Position numbers and translations under genes: made by a program
In this document: piece by piece, positions 35,770-44,292 of the stretch
Layout of the letters: the number at the start of each line of letters is the position of its first letter
Position numbering within the stretch: position 1 is the stretch's first letter
Assembly: GCF_028736035.1 (NCBI RefSeq)
Contig: NZ_CP117866.1
Span: 6,696,001 to 6,760,000 of the forward strand
Source: Streptomyces sp. T12
GTDB taxonomy: Bacteria > Actinomycetota > Actinomycetes > Streptomycetales > Streptomycetaceae
Length of the DNA: 64,000 nt
Direction: 5' to 3'
The notes under the pieces: generated by a model
The model's database searches: none
Seen by the model: the letters and a program-made list of their open reading frames with translations, nothing else
What the model was told of the DNA's origin: nothing

Positions 35770-36405
35770 TCAGGTGGCCGGAGTCGCCGCCGGGCACCGC
35801 CCCGCGGCGGCCGCGGTGAGGCGGCCGAGGGCCTCGTCCCGGTCGCAGGCGTGGGCGCCCAGCGCGGTCTGGTGGGCGATGATCGAGCGCTCCAGGCGCA
35901 TCAGGCGCCAGCCGCGGCGCAGGAGGAACGGAACCGACTTGCGGCCCTCCTTCAGGTCGCGCACGAAGCGGCGGCGGAAGGTCTTCACCGGGCCGCGGCT
36001 CAGGCACAGCGCGTCGGCCAGCACGCCGAGTTCCCGGCAGCGGGTCACGATCTCGGCCGCGAAGATGCCCTCCGCGATGAACAGCGGGGTCCGGCCGACC
36101 TCGACGGTCTCCTCGCCGGTGCGGGCGCTGAGCGAGATGTCGTACAGCGGAACGCTGGTACGGCCCGTGCGGCACAGCTGCGTGATCGCCGCCACGGCCG
36201 TGTCGGCGTCCCACGAGTCGGGGTGGTCCCAGTCGATGTCGGAGCTCCCGGGGACCTGCGGCAGGGTCGGGTCGTCGCCCTCTTTGTAGAAGTCGTCGAG
36301 CCGTAGCACCGGAAGACCGGAGCGGGCCGCGAGAAGGGACTTGCCGGAGCCGGAGGGGCCGCAAAGCAGCACGACTCGCGTCGGTATGGGCGGTTGGGGA
36401 CTCAC
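35770..36405 (-). CDS. Uridine kinase-like P-loop kinase
   Basis: 211 residues, P-loop kinase of the uridine kinase/PRK family. Walker A GPSGSGKS lies near residue 17, LRLDDFYKEGDDPTLP near 38 gives the catalytic Asp and nucleoside-side residues, and IDWDHPDSWD near 58 is characteristic of the group. FIAEGIFAAE near 110 is Walker B-like and FRRRFVRDLKEGRK near 145 is the lid. It would phosphorylate uridine or cytidine in salvage, fitting the other nucleoside genes here, but no copy of the palindromic operator lies upstream. GTG 36405 is chosen; ATG 36474 is possible. Confidence 0.82.
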   Translation of the reverse strand: MSPQPPIPTRVVLLCGPSGSGKSLLAARSGLPVLRLDDFYKEGDDPTLPQVPGSSDIDWDHPDSWDADTAVAAITQLCRTGRTSVPLYDISLSARTGEETVEVGRTPLFIAEGIFAAEIVTRCRELGVLADALCLSRGPVKTFRRRFVRDLKEGRKSVPFLLRRGWRLMRLERSIIAHQTALGAHACDRDEALGRLTAAAAGRCPAATPAT

Positions 36406-36533
36406 GGGACACCAGTGTGAGGCATCGCCGGGCCACAGAACGACCCCGCGTACCGCCTTTGAAGCGTGCGTCACACTCCGAATGCTCTTCGTGTCCGAAC
36501 GATCACCCTGTGCGTCGGAGAGGCGGCGCGGCA

Positions 36534-36575
36534 GAGAGCCGCGCTTCCCCCGGACGGAGGGGAAACGCGGCTCTC
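36534..36575 (-). terminator. Terminator after the deoC-aldehyde dehydrogenase operon
   Basis: 17-bp stem GAGAGCCGCGCTTCCCC against GGGGAAACGCGGCTCTC with a single mismatch and an eight-base loop. Confidence 0.82.
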
Positions 36576-36597
36576 CGGTCTCGATGCCCGTCGGACC

Positions 36598-37536
36598 TCA
36601 GTACGACGAGCCGGACGCGCCCAGCGACCCCGTCGGGTGCCAGACCGTCTTGGTCTCCAGGAACGCCGTCATGCGGTCGATGCCGGGGGTGGCCGTGTAA
36701 TCCACAGGCTGTGGACGCAGGACGCGCTTCAGGTTGTCCGCCGCGGCGATCTCCAGTTCCTTCGCCAGTACGTCGTCGGCGCCGGCCAGGTCGATCGCGT
36801 TGACGTCCTGGTGCGCGGCCAGCGGCGTCGCGATCTCCGCCGTACGGCCGGAGAGGATGTTGACGACACCGCCGGGGAGGTCGGAGGTGGCCAGGACCTC
36901 GCCGAGGGAGAGGGCAGGGAGCGGGGACTTCTCGGACGCCACCACGATCGCCGTGTTGCCGGTGGCGATCACCGGGGCGACGACCGAGACCAGGCCCAGG
37001 AAGGACGACTCCTGCGGGGCCAGGACGGCCACCACGCCCGTCGGCTCGGGGGAGGAGAGGTTGAAGAACGGGCCCGCGACCGGGTTGCCACCGCCGACCA
37101 CCTGGGCGATCTTGTCGGTCCAGCCCGCGTACCAGACCCAGCGGTCGATCGCCGCGTCGACCTGCGCCGCCGCCTTCGCTGTATTTGATTTTGCTTTCGC
37201 GGGCGACAGGCCCTCCGCGTCGGCCACTTCACGGACGTACTGCTCGCGGCGGCCCTCCAGCATCTCGGCGATGCGGTAGAGGATCTGACCGCGGTTGTAC
37301 GCCGTCGCGCCGGACCACGCCCCGAACGCCTTGCGGGCGGCCACGACCGCGTCACGGGCGTCCTTGCGGGACGACAGCGGTACGTTCGCCAGCCAGTTGC
37401 CCTTTGCGTCGGTCACCTCGTACACCCGGCCGCTCTCGGAACGCGGGAACTTCCCGCCGACGTACAGCTTGTAGGTCTTGAAGACGGAGAGCCGCTCGGC
37501 GCGCTCGGTCTTGTCGTTCTTGTCAGCTGTGCTCAT
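36598..37536 (-). CDS. Truncated aldehyde dehydrogenase paralog without catalytic domain
   Basis: 312 residues homologous to the N-terminal and cofactor-binding part of aldehyde dehydrogenases. YKLYVGGKFPRSESGRVYEV and WVWYAGWTDKI align with the upstream full-length enzyme. The loop corresponding to FTGST is LAGADD, the catalytic Glu segment is replaced by NLKRVLRPQP, and no F-N-x-G-Q-x-C-C motif exists. ATG 37536 follows the TAA of the full-length gene with no gap. The pair (485 + 312 residues) mirrors ALDH16, where a classical domain is followed by a catalytically dead one. It probably binds its partner as a structural subunit. Confidence 0.85.
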   Translation of the reverse strand: MSTADKNDKTERAERLSVFKTYKLYVGGKFPRSESGRVYEVTDAKGNWLANVPLSSRKDARDAVVAARKAFGAWSGATAYNRGQILYRIAEMLEGRREQYVREVADAEGLSPAKAKSNTAKAAAQVDAAIDRWVWYAGWTDKIAQVVGGGNPVAGPFFNLSSPEPTGVVAVLAPQESSFLGLVSVVAPVIATGNTAIVVASEKSPLPALSLGEVLATSDLPGGVVNILSGRTAEIATPLAAHQDVNAIDLAGADDVLAKELEIAAADNLKRVLRPQPVDYTATPGIDRMTAFLETKTVWHPTGSLGASGSSY

Positions 37537-38994
37537 TTATCGCTCGCCCTCCGGGCTCGACGGGGCGAGGTACGCCTCCAGGCCGTGGCGGCCGCCCTCG
37601 CGGCCGAAGCCCGACTCCTTGTAGCCGCCGAACGGCGAGGTCGGGTCGAACTTGTTGAACGTGTTGGACCAGACGACGCCTGCGCGGAGCTTGCCGGCCA
37701 CGGCCAGGATCCGCGAACCCTTCTCCGTCCAGATGCCCGCCGACAGGCCGTACGGGGTGTTGTTGGCCTTGGCGACGGCCTCGTCCGGCGTGCGGAAGGT
37801 GAGGACCGACAGGACCGGGCCGAAGATCTCGTCGCGGGCGATCCGGTGCGCCTGGGTGACGTTCGTGAAGAGCGTGGGCGCGAACCAGTAGCCGGAGGTC
37901 GGGATCTCGCAGGCCGGGGACCAGCGCTCGGCGCCCTCCGCCTCGCCCTGCTCGACGAGCGAGGTGATGCGCGAGAGCTGCTCCTCGGAGTTGATCGCGC
38001 CGATGTCCGTGTTCTTGTCGAGCGGGTCGCCGAGGCGGAGGGTCGACAGGCGGCGCTTCAGGGAGTCCAGCAGCTCGTCCTGGATCGACTCCTGGACCAG
38101 CAGACGGCTGCCCGCGCAGCAGACCTGGCCCTGGTTGAAGAAGATTCCGTTGACGATCCCCTCCACCGCCTGGTCGATCGGGGCGTCGTCGAAGACGATG
38201 TTGGCGCCCTTGCCACCGAGTTCGAGGGTGACCTTCTTGTGGGTGCCGGCGACGGTCCGCGCGATCTCCTTGCCGACGGCCGTGGAGCCGGTGAAGGCGA
38301 CCTTGTTCACGTCCGGGTGCGCGACGAGCGCGGCGCCCGCGTCGCCGTATCCGGGAAGGATGTTGACGACGCCCTTGGGCAGGCCCGCCTGGCGGCAGAT
38401 GTCCGCGAAGAACAGGGCGGAGAGAGGGGTCGTCTCGGCGGGCTTGAGCACCACCGTGTTGCCGGTGGCGAGTGCCGGGGCGATCTTCCAGGCCAGCATC
38501 AGCAGCGGGAAGTTCCAGGGGATGACCTGGCCGGCGACGCCGAGGGGCTTCGCGTTCGGCCCGAAGCCGGCGTGCTCCAGCTTGTCGGCCCAGCCCGCGT
38601 AGTAGAAGAAGTGCGCGGCGACCAGCGGGAGGTCGGCGTCGCGGGTCTCCTTGATCGGCTTGCCGTTGTCCAGGGTCTCCAGGACCGCCAGCTCACGGCT
38701 GCGCTCCTGGATGATCCGGGCGATGCGGAACAGGTACTTCGCACGCTCGGAGCCGGGCAGCGCCGACCACTTCCCGAAAGCCTTGCGGGCGGCCTTCACC
38801 GCGCGGTCGACGTCCGCCTCGCCGGCCTGGGCGACCTCGGAGAGGACCTCCTCGGTGGACGGGGAGACGGTCTTGAAGACCTTGCCGTCCGCCGCCTCCA
38901 CGAACTCGCCGTCGATGAACAGGCCGTACGAGGGCGCGATGTCGACGATTCCGCGGGACTCGGGGGCCGGTGCGTATTCGAATGCCGATGCCAT
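37537..38994 (-). CDS. Aldehyde dehydrogenase
   Basis: A full-length NAD(P)-dependent aldehyde dehydrogenase, 485 residues. VIPWNFPLLML near residue 155, FTGSTAVGKEI near 230, catalytic Glu in VTLELGGKGANIV near 255, and catalytic Cys in FFNQGQVCCAGSR near 290. EIFGPVLSV near 385 is also present. It follows deoC by five bases, so both are under the deoC operator. DeoC releases acetaldehyde from deoxyribose-5-phosphate, and oxidation to acetate (or acetyl-CoA precursors) is the natural role. The dead paralog downstream is expected to be its partner. Confidence 0.92.
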   Translation of the reverse strand: MASAFEYAPAPESRGIVDIAPSYGLFIDGEFVEAADGKVFKTVSPSTEEVLSEVAQAGEADVDRAVKAARKAFGKWSALPGSERAKYLFRIARIIQERSRELAVLETLDNGKPIKETRDADLPLVAAHFFYYAGWADKLEHAGFGPNAKPLGVAGQVIPWNFPLLMLAWKIAPALATGNTVVLKPAETTPLSALFFADICRQAGLPKGVVNILPGYGDAGAALVAHPDVNKVAFTGSTAVGKEIARTVAGTHKKVTLELGGKGANIVFDDAPIDQAVEGIVNGIFFNQGQVCCAGSRLLVQESIQDELLDSLKRRLSTLRLGDPLDKNTDIGAINSEEQLSRITSLVEQGEAEGAERWSPACEIPTSGYWFAPTLFTNVTQAHRIARDEIFGPVLSVLTFRTPDEAVAKANNTPYGLSAGIWTEKGSRILAVAGKLRAGVVWSNTFNKFDPTSPFGGYKESGFGREGGRHGLEAYLAPSSPEGER

Positions 38995-38999
38995 GGTGA

Positions 39000-39998
39000 T
39001 CAGTCCACCGTCACGTAGTCGGGGCCGGAGTAGCGGCCGGTGGCCAGCTTCTGACGCTGCATCAGCAGGTCGTTCAGGAGCGAGGAGGCGCCGAAGCGGA
39101 ACCAGTGGTTGCCCAGCCAGTCCTCACCCGCGGTCTCCTTGACCAGGACGAGGAACTTGATGGCGTCCTTGGTCGTCCTGATGCCGCCGGCCGGCTTCAC
39201 GCCGACCTGGATGCCGGTCTGGGCGCGGAAGTCGCGTACCGCTTCCAGCATAAGGAGGGTGTTCGCGGGGGTGGCGTTCACGGCGACCTTGCCGGTGGAC
39301 GTCTTGATGAAGTCGGCGCCCGCCAGCATGCCGAGCCAGCTCGCCCGCCGGATGTTGTCGTACGTCGACAGCTCGCCGGTCTCGAAGATGACCTTGAGGC
39401 GGGCGCTCGCCGCGCAGGCCTCCTTCACGGCGACGATCTCGTCGTAGACCTTCATGTAGTTGCCCGCGAGGAACGCCCCGCGGTCGATGACCATGTCGAT
39501 CTCGTCCGCACCGGCCGCGACGGCGTCGCGCACGTCGGCCAGCTTCACGGCGAGGGCCGCGCGGCCGGCCGGGAAGGCGGTGGCGACCGAGGCGACCTTC
39601 ACGGTCGAGCCGGCGACGGCCTCCTTGGCGGTGGCCACCATGTCCGGGTAGACGCAGACGGCCGCGGTCGCCGGAGTCGTACGGTCGGTGGGGTCGGGGT
39701 GGACCGCCTTGGCGCCGAGCGCCCGGACCTTGCCCGGGGTGTCCGCGCCTTCCAGCGTCGTCAGGTCGACCATCGAGATGGCGAGGTCGATGGCGTACGC
39801 CTTCGCGGTCGTCTTGATGGAACGGGTGCCGAGGGACGCGGCACGCCCCTCCAGGCCGACCGCGTCGACGCCGGGCAGCCCGTGGAGGAAGCGGCGCAGC
39901 GTGCTGTCGGACGCGGCGACGTCCGTGAGGGCATGAGCGCTGGGGGTGCCTCCCACGCTTTCGGCGGTGGGGGAGGGTGCATTGGTGGGCATGGTCAC
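39000..39998 (-). CDS. deoC: Deoxyribose-phosphate aldolase
   Basis: Cleaves 2-deoxyribose-5-phosphate to glyceraldehyde-3-phosphate and acetaldehyde. About 332 residues. Conserved segments are AVCVYPDMVATAKE, VKVASVATAFPAG, EIDMVIDRGAFLAGNY, LKVIFETGELS, FIKTSTGKVAVNATPAN (Schiff-base Lys) and VGVKPAGGIRTTKDAIKF. GTG 39998 is six bases behind TATGCT, a -10 box, so a leaderless start is likely; ATG 39992 is two codons on. The ~70-residue N-terminal extension includes a stretch encoded by a palindromic repeat (39944-39978). First gene of an operon with two aldehyde dehydrogenase genes. Confidence 0.95.
   Translation of the reverse strand: MTMPTNAPSPTAESVGGTPSAHALTDVAASDSTLRRFLHGLPGVDAVGLEGRAASLGTRSIKTTAKAYAIDLAISMVDLTTLEGADTPGKVRALGAKAVHPDPTDRTTPATAAVCVYPDMVATAKEAVAGSTVKVASVATAFPAGRAALAVKLADVRDAVAAGADEIDMVIDRGAFLAGNYMKVYDEIVAVKEACAASARLKVIFETGELSTYDNIRRASWLGMLAGADFIKTSTGKVAVNATPANTLLMLEAVRDFRAQTGIQVGVKPAGGIRTTKDAIKFLVLVKETAGEDWLGNHWFRFGASSLLNDLLMQRQKLATGRYSGPDYVTVD
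39944..39978. repeat. Palindromic repeat in frame in deoC
   Basis: CTGGGGGTGCCTCCCAC, a short centre, then GGTGGGGGAGG, an imperfect inverted repeat of the same flavour as 5887-5913. It encodes part of the poorly conserved N-terminus of DeoC. Confidence 0.6.
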
Positions 39999-40004
39999 CA
40001 GACG

Positions 40005-40024
40005 AGCATATCTACGCGCGTAGC
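40005..40024 (-). promoter_or_regulatory. Nucleoside-regulon operator and -10 box before deoC
   Basis: The palindrome CTACGCGCGTAG (14-base site 40011-40024) is directly followed, on the minus strand, by TATGCT at 40010-40005. Six bases later is the GTG of deoC. Binding would block the -35 and -10 contacts. Confidence 0.78.
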
Positions 40025-40106
40025 GGCTGTACAGGCCCGGGTGCTCATCTTGTGTGGTGGGTGGTGCGGATGAGCGCTGTCCGGGGCGTCGGGCAGAATC
40101 GGGCCC

Positions 40107-40799
40107 ATGACGACCCCGGAGCATCAGCCCCCCACCCCGGACCCCGCGTCGAAGGACCGGGTCTTCCGCTCACCCATGGGCATCGTCGGCGGCGTCGCGC
40201 TGCTGGCCCTCGTGCTCTGGCTGGGCGTCGACGCGCTGGTGCGGGGCGAGGGGCGCACCCAGTGGCTGGCGCTCGCGGCGCTGATCCTGATCGTGCCGCT
40301 GGTGTCCGCCTTCACGCTGCGGCCCGCCGTCTACGCCAACGAGGACCGGCTGCGCATCCGCAACCCGCTCCGCGTGATCGTGCTCCCCTGGGGACAGGTC
40401 GCCTCACTGCGGTCCGGTTACTCGAACGAGGTCGTCGCCAAGTCCGGCACCAAGTTCCAGCTCTGGGCGATCCCGGTCTCGCTGCGGGCCCGCAAGAAGG
40501 CGGCGCGCCGGTCGGCCCGGGCGGCCGGGGAGCGAAGCGCTGCCGCGCGCGGTGAGCGGGGTGCCCGCGCGGGCGGGGGGACGGGGCTCGGGTTCGGGGC
40601 GCCGCGCGGAGATGTCGACGCACACGGGCCGATGCGGGCCGAGACCGACAAGGTCATGGACGACCTGCGCGAACTGCTGGAGCACCGGGAGACGGCGGAG
40701 TCCGCGCAGGGTGAGGTGACCGTGCGGTGGGCCTACGAGGTGGCCGGGCCGGCGGTTGCGGGGGCTGTGTTGCTGGTGATTTTGCTGGTGATGTCCTGA
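40107..40799 (+). CDS. PH-domain membrane protein
   Basis: 230 residues. Two hydrophobic segments near residues 24-45 and 52-70 are followed by a bacterial PH domain (RPAVYANEDRLRIRNPLRVIVLPWGQVASLRSGYS, residues ~72-106). A charged Ala/Gly/Arg-rich insert lies near 130-160, and a third hydrophobic segment ends the chain (residues ~210-230). Typical of actinobacterial PH-domain membrane proteins of unknown function. Diverges from deoC by about 108 bases that include the deoC operator. Confidence 0.85.
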   Translation: MTTPEHQPPTPDPASKDRVFRSPMGIVGGVALLALVLWLGVDALVRGEGRTQWLALAALILIVPLVSAFTLRPAVYANEDRLRIRNPLRVIVLPWGQVASLRSGYSNEVVAKSGTKFQLWAIPVSLRARKKAARRSARAAGERSAAARGERGARAGGGTGLGFGAPRGDVDAHGPMRAETDKVMDDLRELLEHRETAESAQGEVTVRWAYEVAGPAVAGAVLLVILLVMS

Positions 40800-40980
40800 G
40801 GCACCCGCGGGTCCGTGTACGTCCTGAGGGCCTGAGCCGGTAGGCAGCCTGCTCAGCCGCTCCGTTCACGGCTACCTGCGTCATCAGCGCTCCCGCCCCG
40901 ACGCCAGGGTCGGCCGATGGCCAATCCGCCCCGGACCGTGCTGGTCGTCGCCGTGACCCGGTGGCCTCGATGCCGCTGCC

Positions 40981-42189
40981 TCAGGGCGCCCCCGGATACA
41001 CCAGTGCCATGTACGCACCGCAGTACGCCGAGCCGGTGACCGCCGCCGCGAGGGCCAGGGTGCGGTAGCGGCGGGACGCGTGGGACAGGTGCAGGGCGAC
41101 GGGGAGCAGGAGCGGGAAGGCGGGGAGGAGGAAGCGGGCGCGGGGGAAGTAGACGCCGCCGCTGCCCAGGACGATCGCCAGCAGTACGGCCGTGAAGACC
41201 AGCAGCGGCACCGGCTGCCGGTCCCACACCGCCAGCCCGAACAGCACCACCGACGCGATCAGCGTGAGCGTCACCATCACCAGGAACAGCCCGGGGTTGG
41301 ATTCGTACACCAGCAGCCGCCGCATCAGGCGAAGGGTCTCGCGGCCACCGTCCAGCTCGTTGCGCCACAGCCGCTGTACGGCGAAGTAGCCGTCCCAGCG
41401 GCCCACCCGCAGGCCCACCCAGCCGACGTAGCCGCACCAGCCGAGCGGCGCGATCGCGGCGGCCGCGAGGGTGCGGACGCGGAAGCGGCGGCGCAGCGCG
41501 AGCAGGGCCGTCACGGTGACCGCTGCCGCGACCGCGATGCCGGTCGGGCGGGTCAGCCCCGCGAGCGCGGCGAGCCAGGCCGCGGTGAGGAGGCGGCCGG
41601 TGAGCACGGCGTACAACGACCAGGCCGCGAGCGCCGTGAACAGGGACTCGGTGTAGCCCATCCACTGCACCAGGCCGACCGGGAGCGCGGCCCACAGGAC
41701 CGTGAGGAGGATGCCGACCCGGCGGCCGTGCAGCCGGTCGCCGACGGCGAAGACGCCCCACGCGGCGACGAGGGAGGCGAGGACGGCGATCGCGAGGCCG
41801 GTGCTGGCGCGGGTGCCCGGGGTGACCACCGCGACCGCCTTGACCAGGACCGGGTAGAGCGGGAAGAAGGCGAGGTTGTTGGCGCTGTACGCGGTGCCGA
41901 GTGCGTGCGCGTAGCCGTGGTCGGCGATGCCGAGATACCAGTCGGCGTCCCACTGCGTCGCCAGGATCGGCCAGACGCCGTGCCGCTGGCGGTGTGCCCA
42001 GACCGTCAGGAGCAGCAGGCCCGTGCCGCGTACGGCGAGGTACGCGAGGAGGGCGGGGGCCGCGTGGCGCAGGGCGTGCAGTGCAGCGGGGCGGGCTCGT
42101 GGGGGTGGTGGGGGGCGGGAGCCGGGGTGGTTGGGGTTCCCGGGGGTGGGGTTCGCTCGGTGGGTCGGCCGGGATGCGGTCGTGGACAC
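40981..42189 (-). CDS. PIG-V-like mannosyltransferase family membrane protein
   Basis: About 402 residues with roughly ten hydrophobic segments, GT-C fold. QWDADWYLGIADHGYA near residue 85 supplies the acidic pair expected in the first extracellular loop, and SANNLAFFPLYPVLVKA and MGYTESLFTALAAWSLY follow, both typical of the PIG-V/mannosyltransferase family. Donors in this family are polyprenyl-phosphate sugars. The first ~40 residues are Pro-rich and cytoplasmic. GTG 42189 follows GGAG at eight bases; an upstream TTG at 42270 would extend it by 27 residues. Confidence 0.85.
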   Translation of the reverse strand: MSTTASRPTHRANPTPGNPNHPGSRPPPPPRARPAALHALRHAAPALLAYLAVRGTGLLLLTVWAHRQRHGVWPILATQWDADWYLGIADHGYAHALGTAYSANNLAFFPLYPVLVKAVAVVTPGTRASTGLAIAVLASLVAAWGVFAVGDRLHGRRVGILLTVLWAALPVGLVQWMGYTESLFTALAAWSLYAVLTGRLLTAAWLAALAGLTRPTGIAVAAAVTVTALLALRRRFRVRTLAAAAIAPLGWCGYVGWVGLRVGRWDGYFAVQRLWRNELDGGRETLRLMRRLLVYESNPGLFLVMVTLTLIASVVLFGLAVWDRQPVPLLVFTAVLLAIVLGSGGVYFPRARFLLPAFPLLLPVALHLSHASRRYRTLALAAAVTGSAYCGAYMALVYPGAP

Positions 42190-42287
42190 GGCGCGGCTCC
42201 AGGCGGTTCGGTCGTGCTTTCCCGTCCACCGTTGCCCGGGGGGCGGGGCGGGGCGTGGAGCGCGGGTCAATCACCGGGGGGAAATCG

Positions 42288-42325
42288 CCCGAAAGGGTGC
42301 CTCCGGATGGGGGCACCCTTTCGGG
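42288..42325 (-). terminator. Terminator after the phosphohexomutase gene
   Basis: Perfect 14-bp stem CCCGAAAGGGTGCC with its complement around a ten-base loop, between the mutase stop and the mannosyltransferase start. Confidence 0.8.
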
Positions 42326-42350
42326 AACGAGCTGGAGAGTCGCGTACGGC

Positions 42351-43997
42351 TCAGATGCCGGCCGCCGCCGACAGGTCCCGCTTGATCGTCTCGAGCAGGT
42401 CGGTCGCCTTGGCGCGGGCGGCCGGGAGGTCGGCGTGGGCCGGGACCGGGACGACGACCTCCAGGTAGCACTTCAGCTTGGGCTCCGTGCCGCTGGGGCG
42501 GACGATGACGCGGGCGCCCTCGAGGGTGTAGCGCAGGCCGTCGGTGGGCGGGAGCGTGTCCGTGCCCTGGGTGAGGTCCTCGGCGCGGGTGATGGCCAGG
42601 CCGGCGAGCTCGGTCGGCGGCTGCTCGCGCAGCCGGCGCATGGCGTTCGCGATGACCGACAGGTCCTCAACGCGGACCGAGAGCTGGTCGGTGGCGTGCA
42701 GGCCGTGCTCCACGGCGAGGTCGTCGAGGAGGTCGAGGAGCGTGCGGCCCTCGGCCTTGAGGACGGACGCCAGCTCGGTGATCAGCAGGGCGGCGGTGAT
42801 GCCGTCCTTGTCGCGTACGCCCTCGGGGTCGACGCAGTAGCCGAGGGCCTCCTCGTAGCCGTAGCGCAGGCCGTCGACGCGGGCGATCCACTTGAAGCCG
42901 GTGAGGGTCTCCTCGTACGGCAGTCCCGCCTTCTCGGCGATACGGCCGAGGAGGGAGGAGGAGACGATCGACTCGGCGAAGGTGCCCTGTGCTCCGCGGC
43001 TCACCAGGTGCGCGGCGAGCAGCGCCCCCACCTCGTCGCCGCGCAGCATCCGCCAGTCCTCGCCGTCCTTGACGGCCGCGGCACAGCGGTCGGCGTCGGG
43101 GTCGTTGGCGATGACGAGGTCGGGGTCGGTCTCGCGGGCCTTGGCGAAGGCCAGGTCCATCGCACCGGGCTCTTCCGGGTTGGGGAAGGCGACGGTGGGG
43201 AAGTCCGGGTCCGGGTCGGCCTGCTCGGCGACCAGGGCGGGGGCGGGGAAGCCGGCGCGGGCGAAGGCGGCGAGGAGGACGTCCTTGCCGACGCCGTGCA
43301 TCGCCGTGTAGACGGTGCGGGCGGTGCGCGGGGAGCCGGCGGACAGGACCGCGTCCGTGCGGGCGAGGTAGGCGTCCAGGACGCTGTCGTCGAGGGTTTC
43401 CCAGCCTTCGGTGGGGCGGGGGACGACGGTCAGGGACGGGACGGCGGCGATCTCTTCCGCGATGTCGATGTCCGCGGGCGGGACGATCTGGGAGCCGTCG
43501 CCGAGGTAGACCTTGTAGCCGTTGTCGCGGGGCGGGTTGTGGCTGGCGGTGACCTCCACGCCGGCGACCGCGCCGAGGTGCCTTATGGCGTACGCGAGGA
43601 CCGGGGTGGGCAGGGGGCGGGGGAGTACGGCTGCGCGGAGACCGGCGCCGGTCATGACGGCGGCCGTGTCGCGGGCGAAGTCCTCCGACTTGTGGCGGGC
43701 GTCGTAGCCGATGACGACGAGGCCCTCACCCCTTTCCCCGTGGGGGGGACCCTGCTTCTTGAGGTACGCCGCGAGGCCGGCGGCGGCGCGGATGACGACG
43801 GTGCGGTTCATCCGCATGGGCCCGGCGCCGAGTTCCCCGCGCAGGCCCGCGGTGCCGAACTGGAGGGTGCCGCTGAAGCGTGCGGCGAGCTCTTCGATGT
43901 CCGCGGCGTCGATGAGCTTGGCGAGCTCTTCGCGGGTCTCCGGGTCCGGGTCCTCGGCGAGCCAGGCCTGGGCCCGGGCGATGAGATCGTCGTGCAC
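42351..43997 (-). CDS. Phosphohexomutase family enzyme, possible phosphopentomutase
   Basis: 548 residues, alpha-D-phosphohexomutase superfamily, usually annotated phosphomannomutase. FGTAGLRGELGAG near residue 50 is the N-terminal signature; catalytic phosphoserine loop VEVTASHNPPRDNGYKVY near 150; metal loop VIANDPDADRCAAA near 285; GDEVGALLAAHL near 310; and the phosphate-binding RPSGTEPKLKCY near 515. Located between deoC and purine nucleoside phosphorylase, it may isomerise ribose-1- or deoxyribose-1-phosphate, because no classical deoB is in the window; members of this superfamily doing that are known. GTG 43997 has GAGAGG nine bases before it. Confidence 0.88.
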   Translation of the reverse strand: MHDDLIARAQAWLAEDPDPETREELAKLIDAADIEELAARFSGTLQFGTAGLRGELGAGPMRMNRTVVIRAAAGLAAYLKKQGPPHGERGEGLVVIGYDARHKSEDFARDTAAVMTGAGLRAAVLPRPLPTPVLAYAIRHLGAVAGVEVTASHNPPRDNGYKVYLGDGSQIVPPADIDIAEEIAAVPSLTVVPRPTEGWETLDDSVLDAYLARTDAVLSAGSPRTARTVYTAMHGVGKDVLLAAFARAGFPAPALVAEQADPDPDFPTVAFPNPEEPGAMDLAFAKARETDPDLVIANDPDADRCAAAVKDGEDWRMLRGDEVGALLAAHLVSRGAQGTFAESIVSSSLLGRIAEKAGLPYEETLTGFKWIARVDGLRYGYEEALGYCVDPEGVRDKDGITAALLITELASVLKAEGRTLLDLLDDLAVEHGLHATDQLSVRVEDLSVIANAMRRLREQPPTELAGLAITRAEDLTQGTDTLPPTDGLRYTLEGARVIVRPSGTEPKLKCYLEVVVPVPAHADLPAARAKATDLLETIKRDLSAAAGI

Positions 43998-44052
43998 GTC
44001 GGTCAACCTCTCGTTCGTGTCGTTCGGTGCGGGGCGGGGGGCGGGCTTTCTT

Positions 44053-44282
44053 CGCCCCCGCCGCCCCTACCCGTCCCATCCCCAGGGGCGCTGCCCCTTC
44101 GACCCCGCCAGGGGGCTCTGCCCCCTGGACCCCCGCTCCTCAAACGCCGGAGGGGCTGGTTTTTCAGCCCGTCTGGGGGTGCCCCCTCTGGGGGAGTTTG
44201 AGGACGAGGCCCGTTCAGGGCCGAAGCGGGGGTCTGGGGGCGGCAGCCCCCAGGGACGGGACGGGTAGGGGCGGCGGGGGCG
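44053..44282. repeat. 230-bp composite inverted-repeat element
   Basis: Perfect 25-bp terminal inverted repeats (44053-44077 and 44258-44282) made of CCCCGCCGCCCCTACCCGTC-type sequence. Inside are three hairpins (AGGGGC-GCT-GCCCCT type) and the string CTGGGGGTGCCCCCTCTGGGGGAG. A related single arm lies at 60890-61022. No coding capacity. It occupies most of the gap between the nucleoside phosphorylase and mutase genes. Confidence 0.8.
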
Positions 44283-44292
44283 GGGAAACGGC

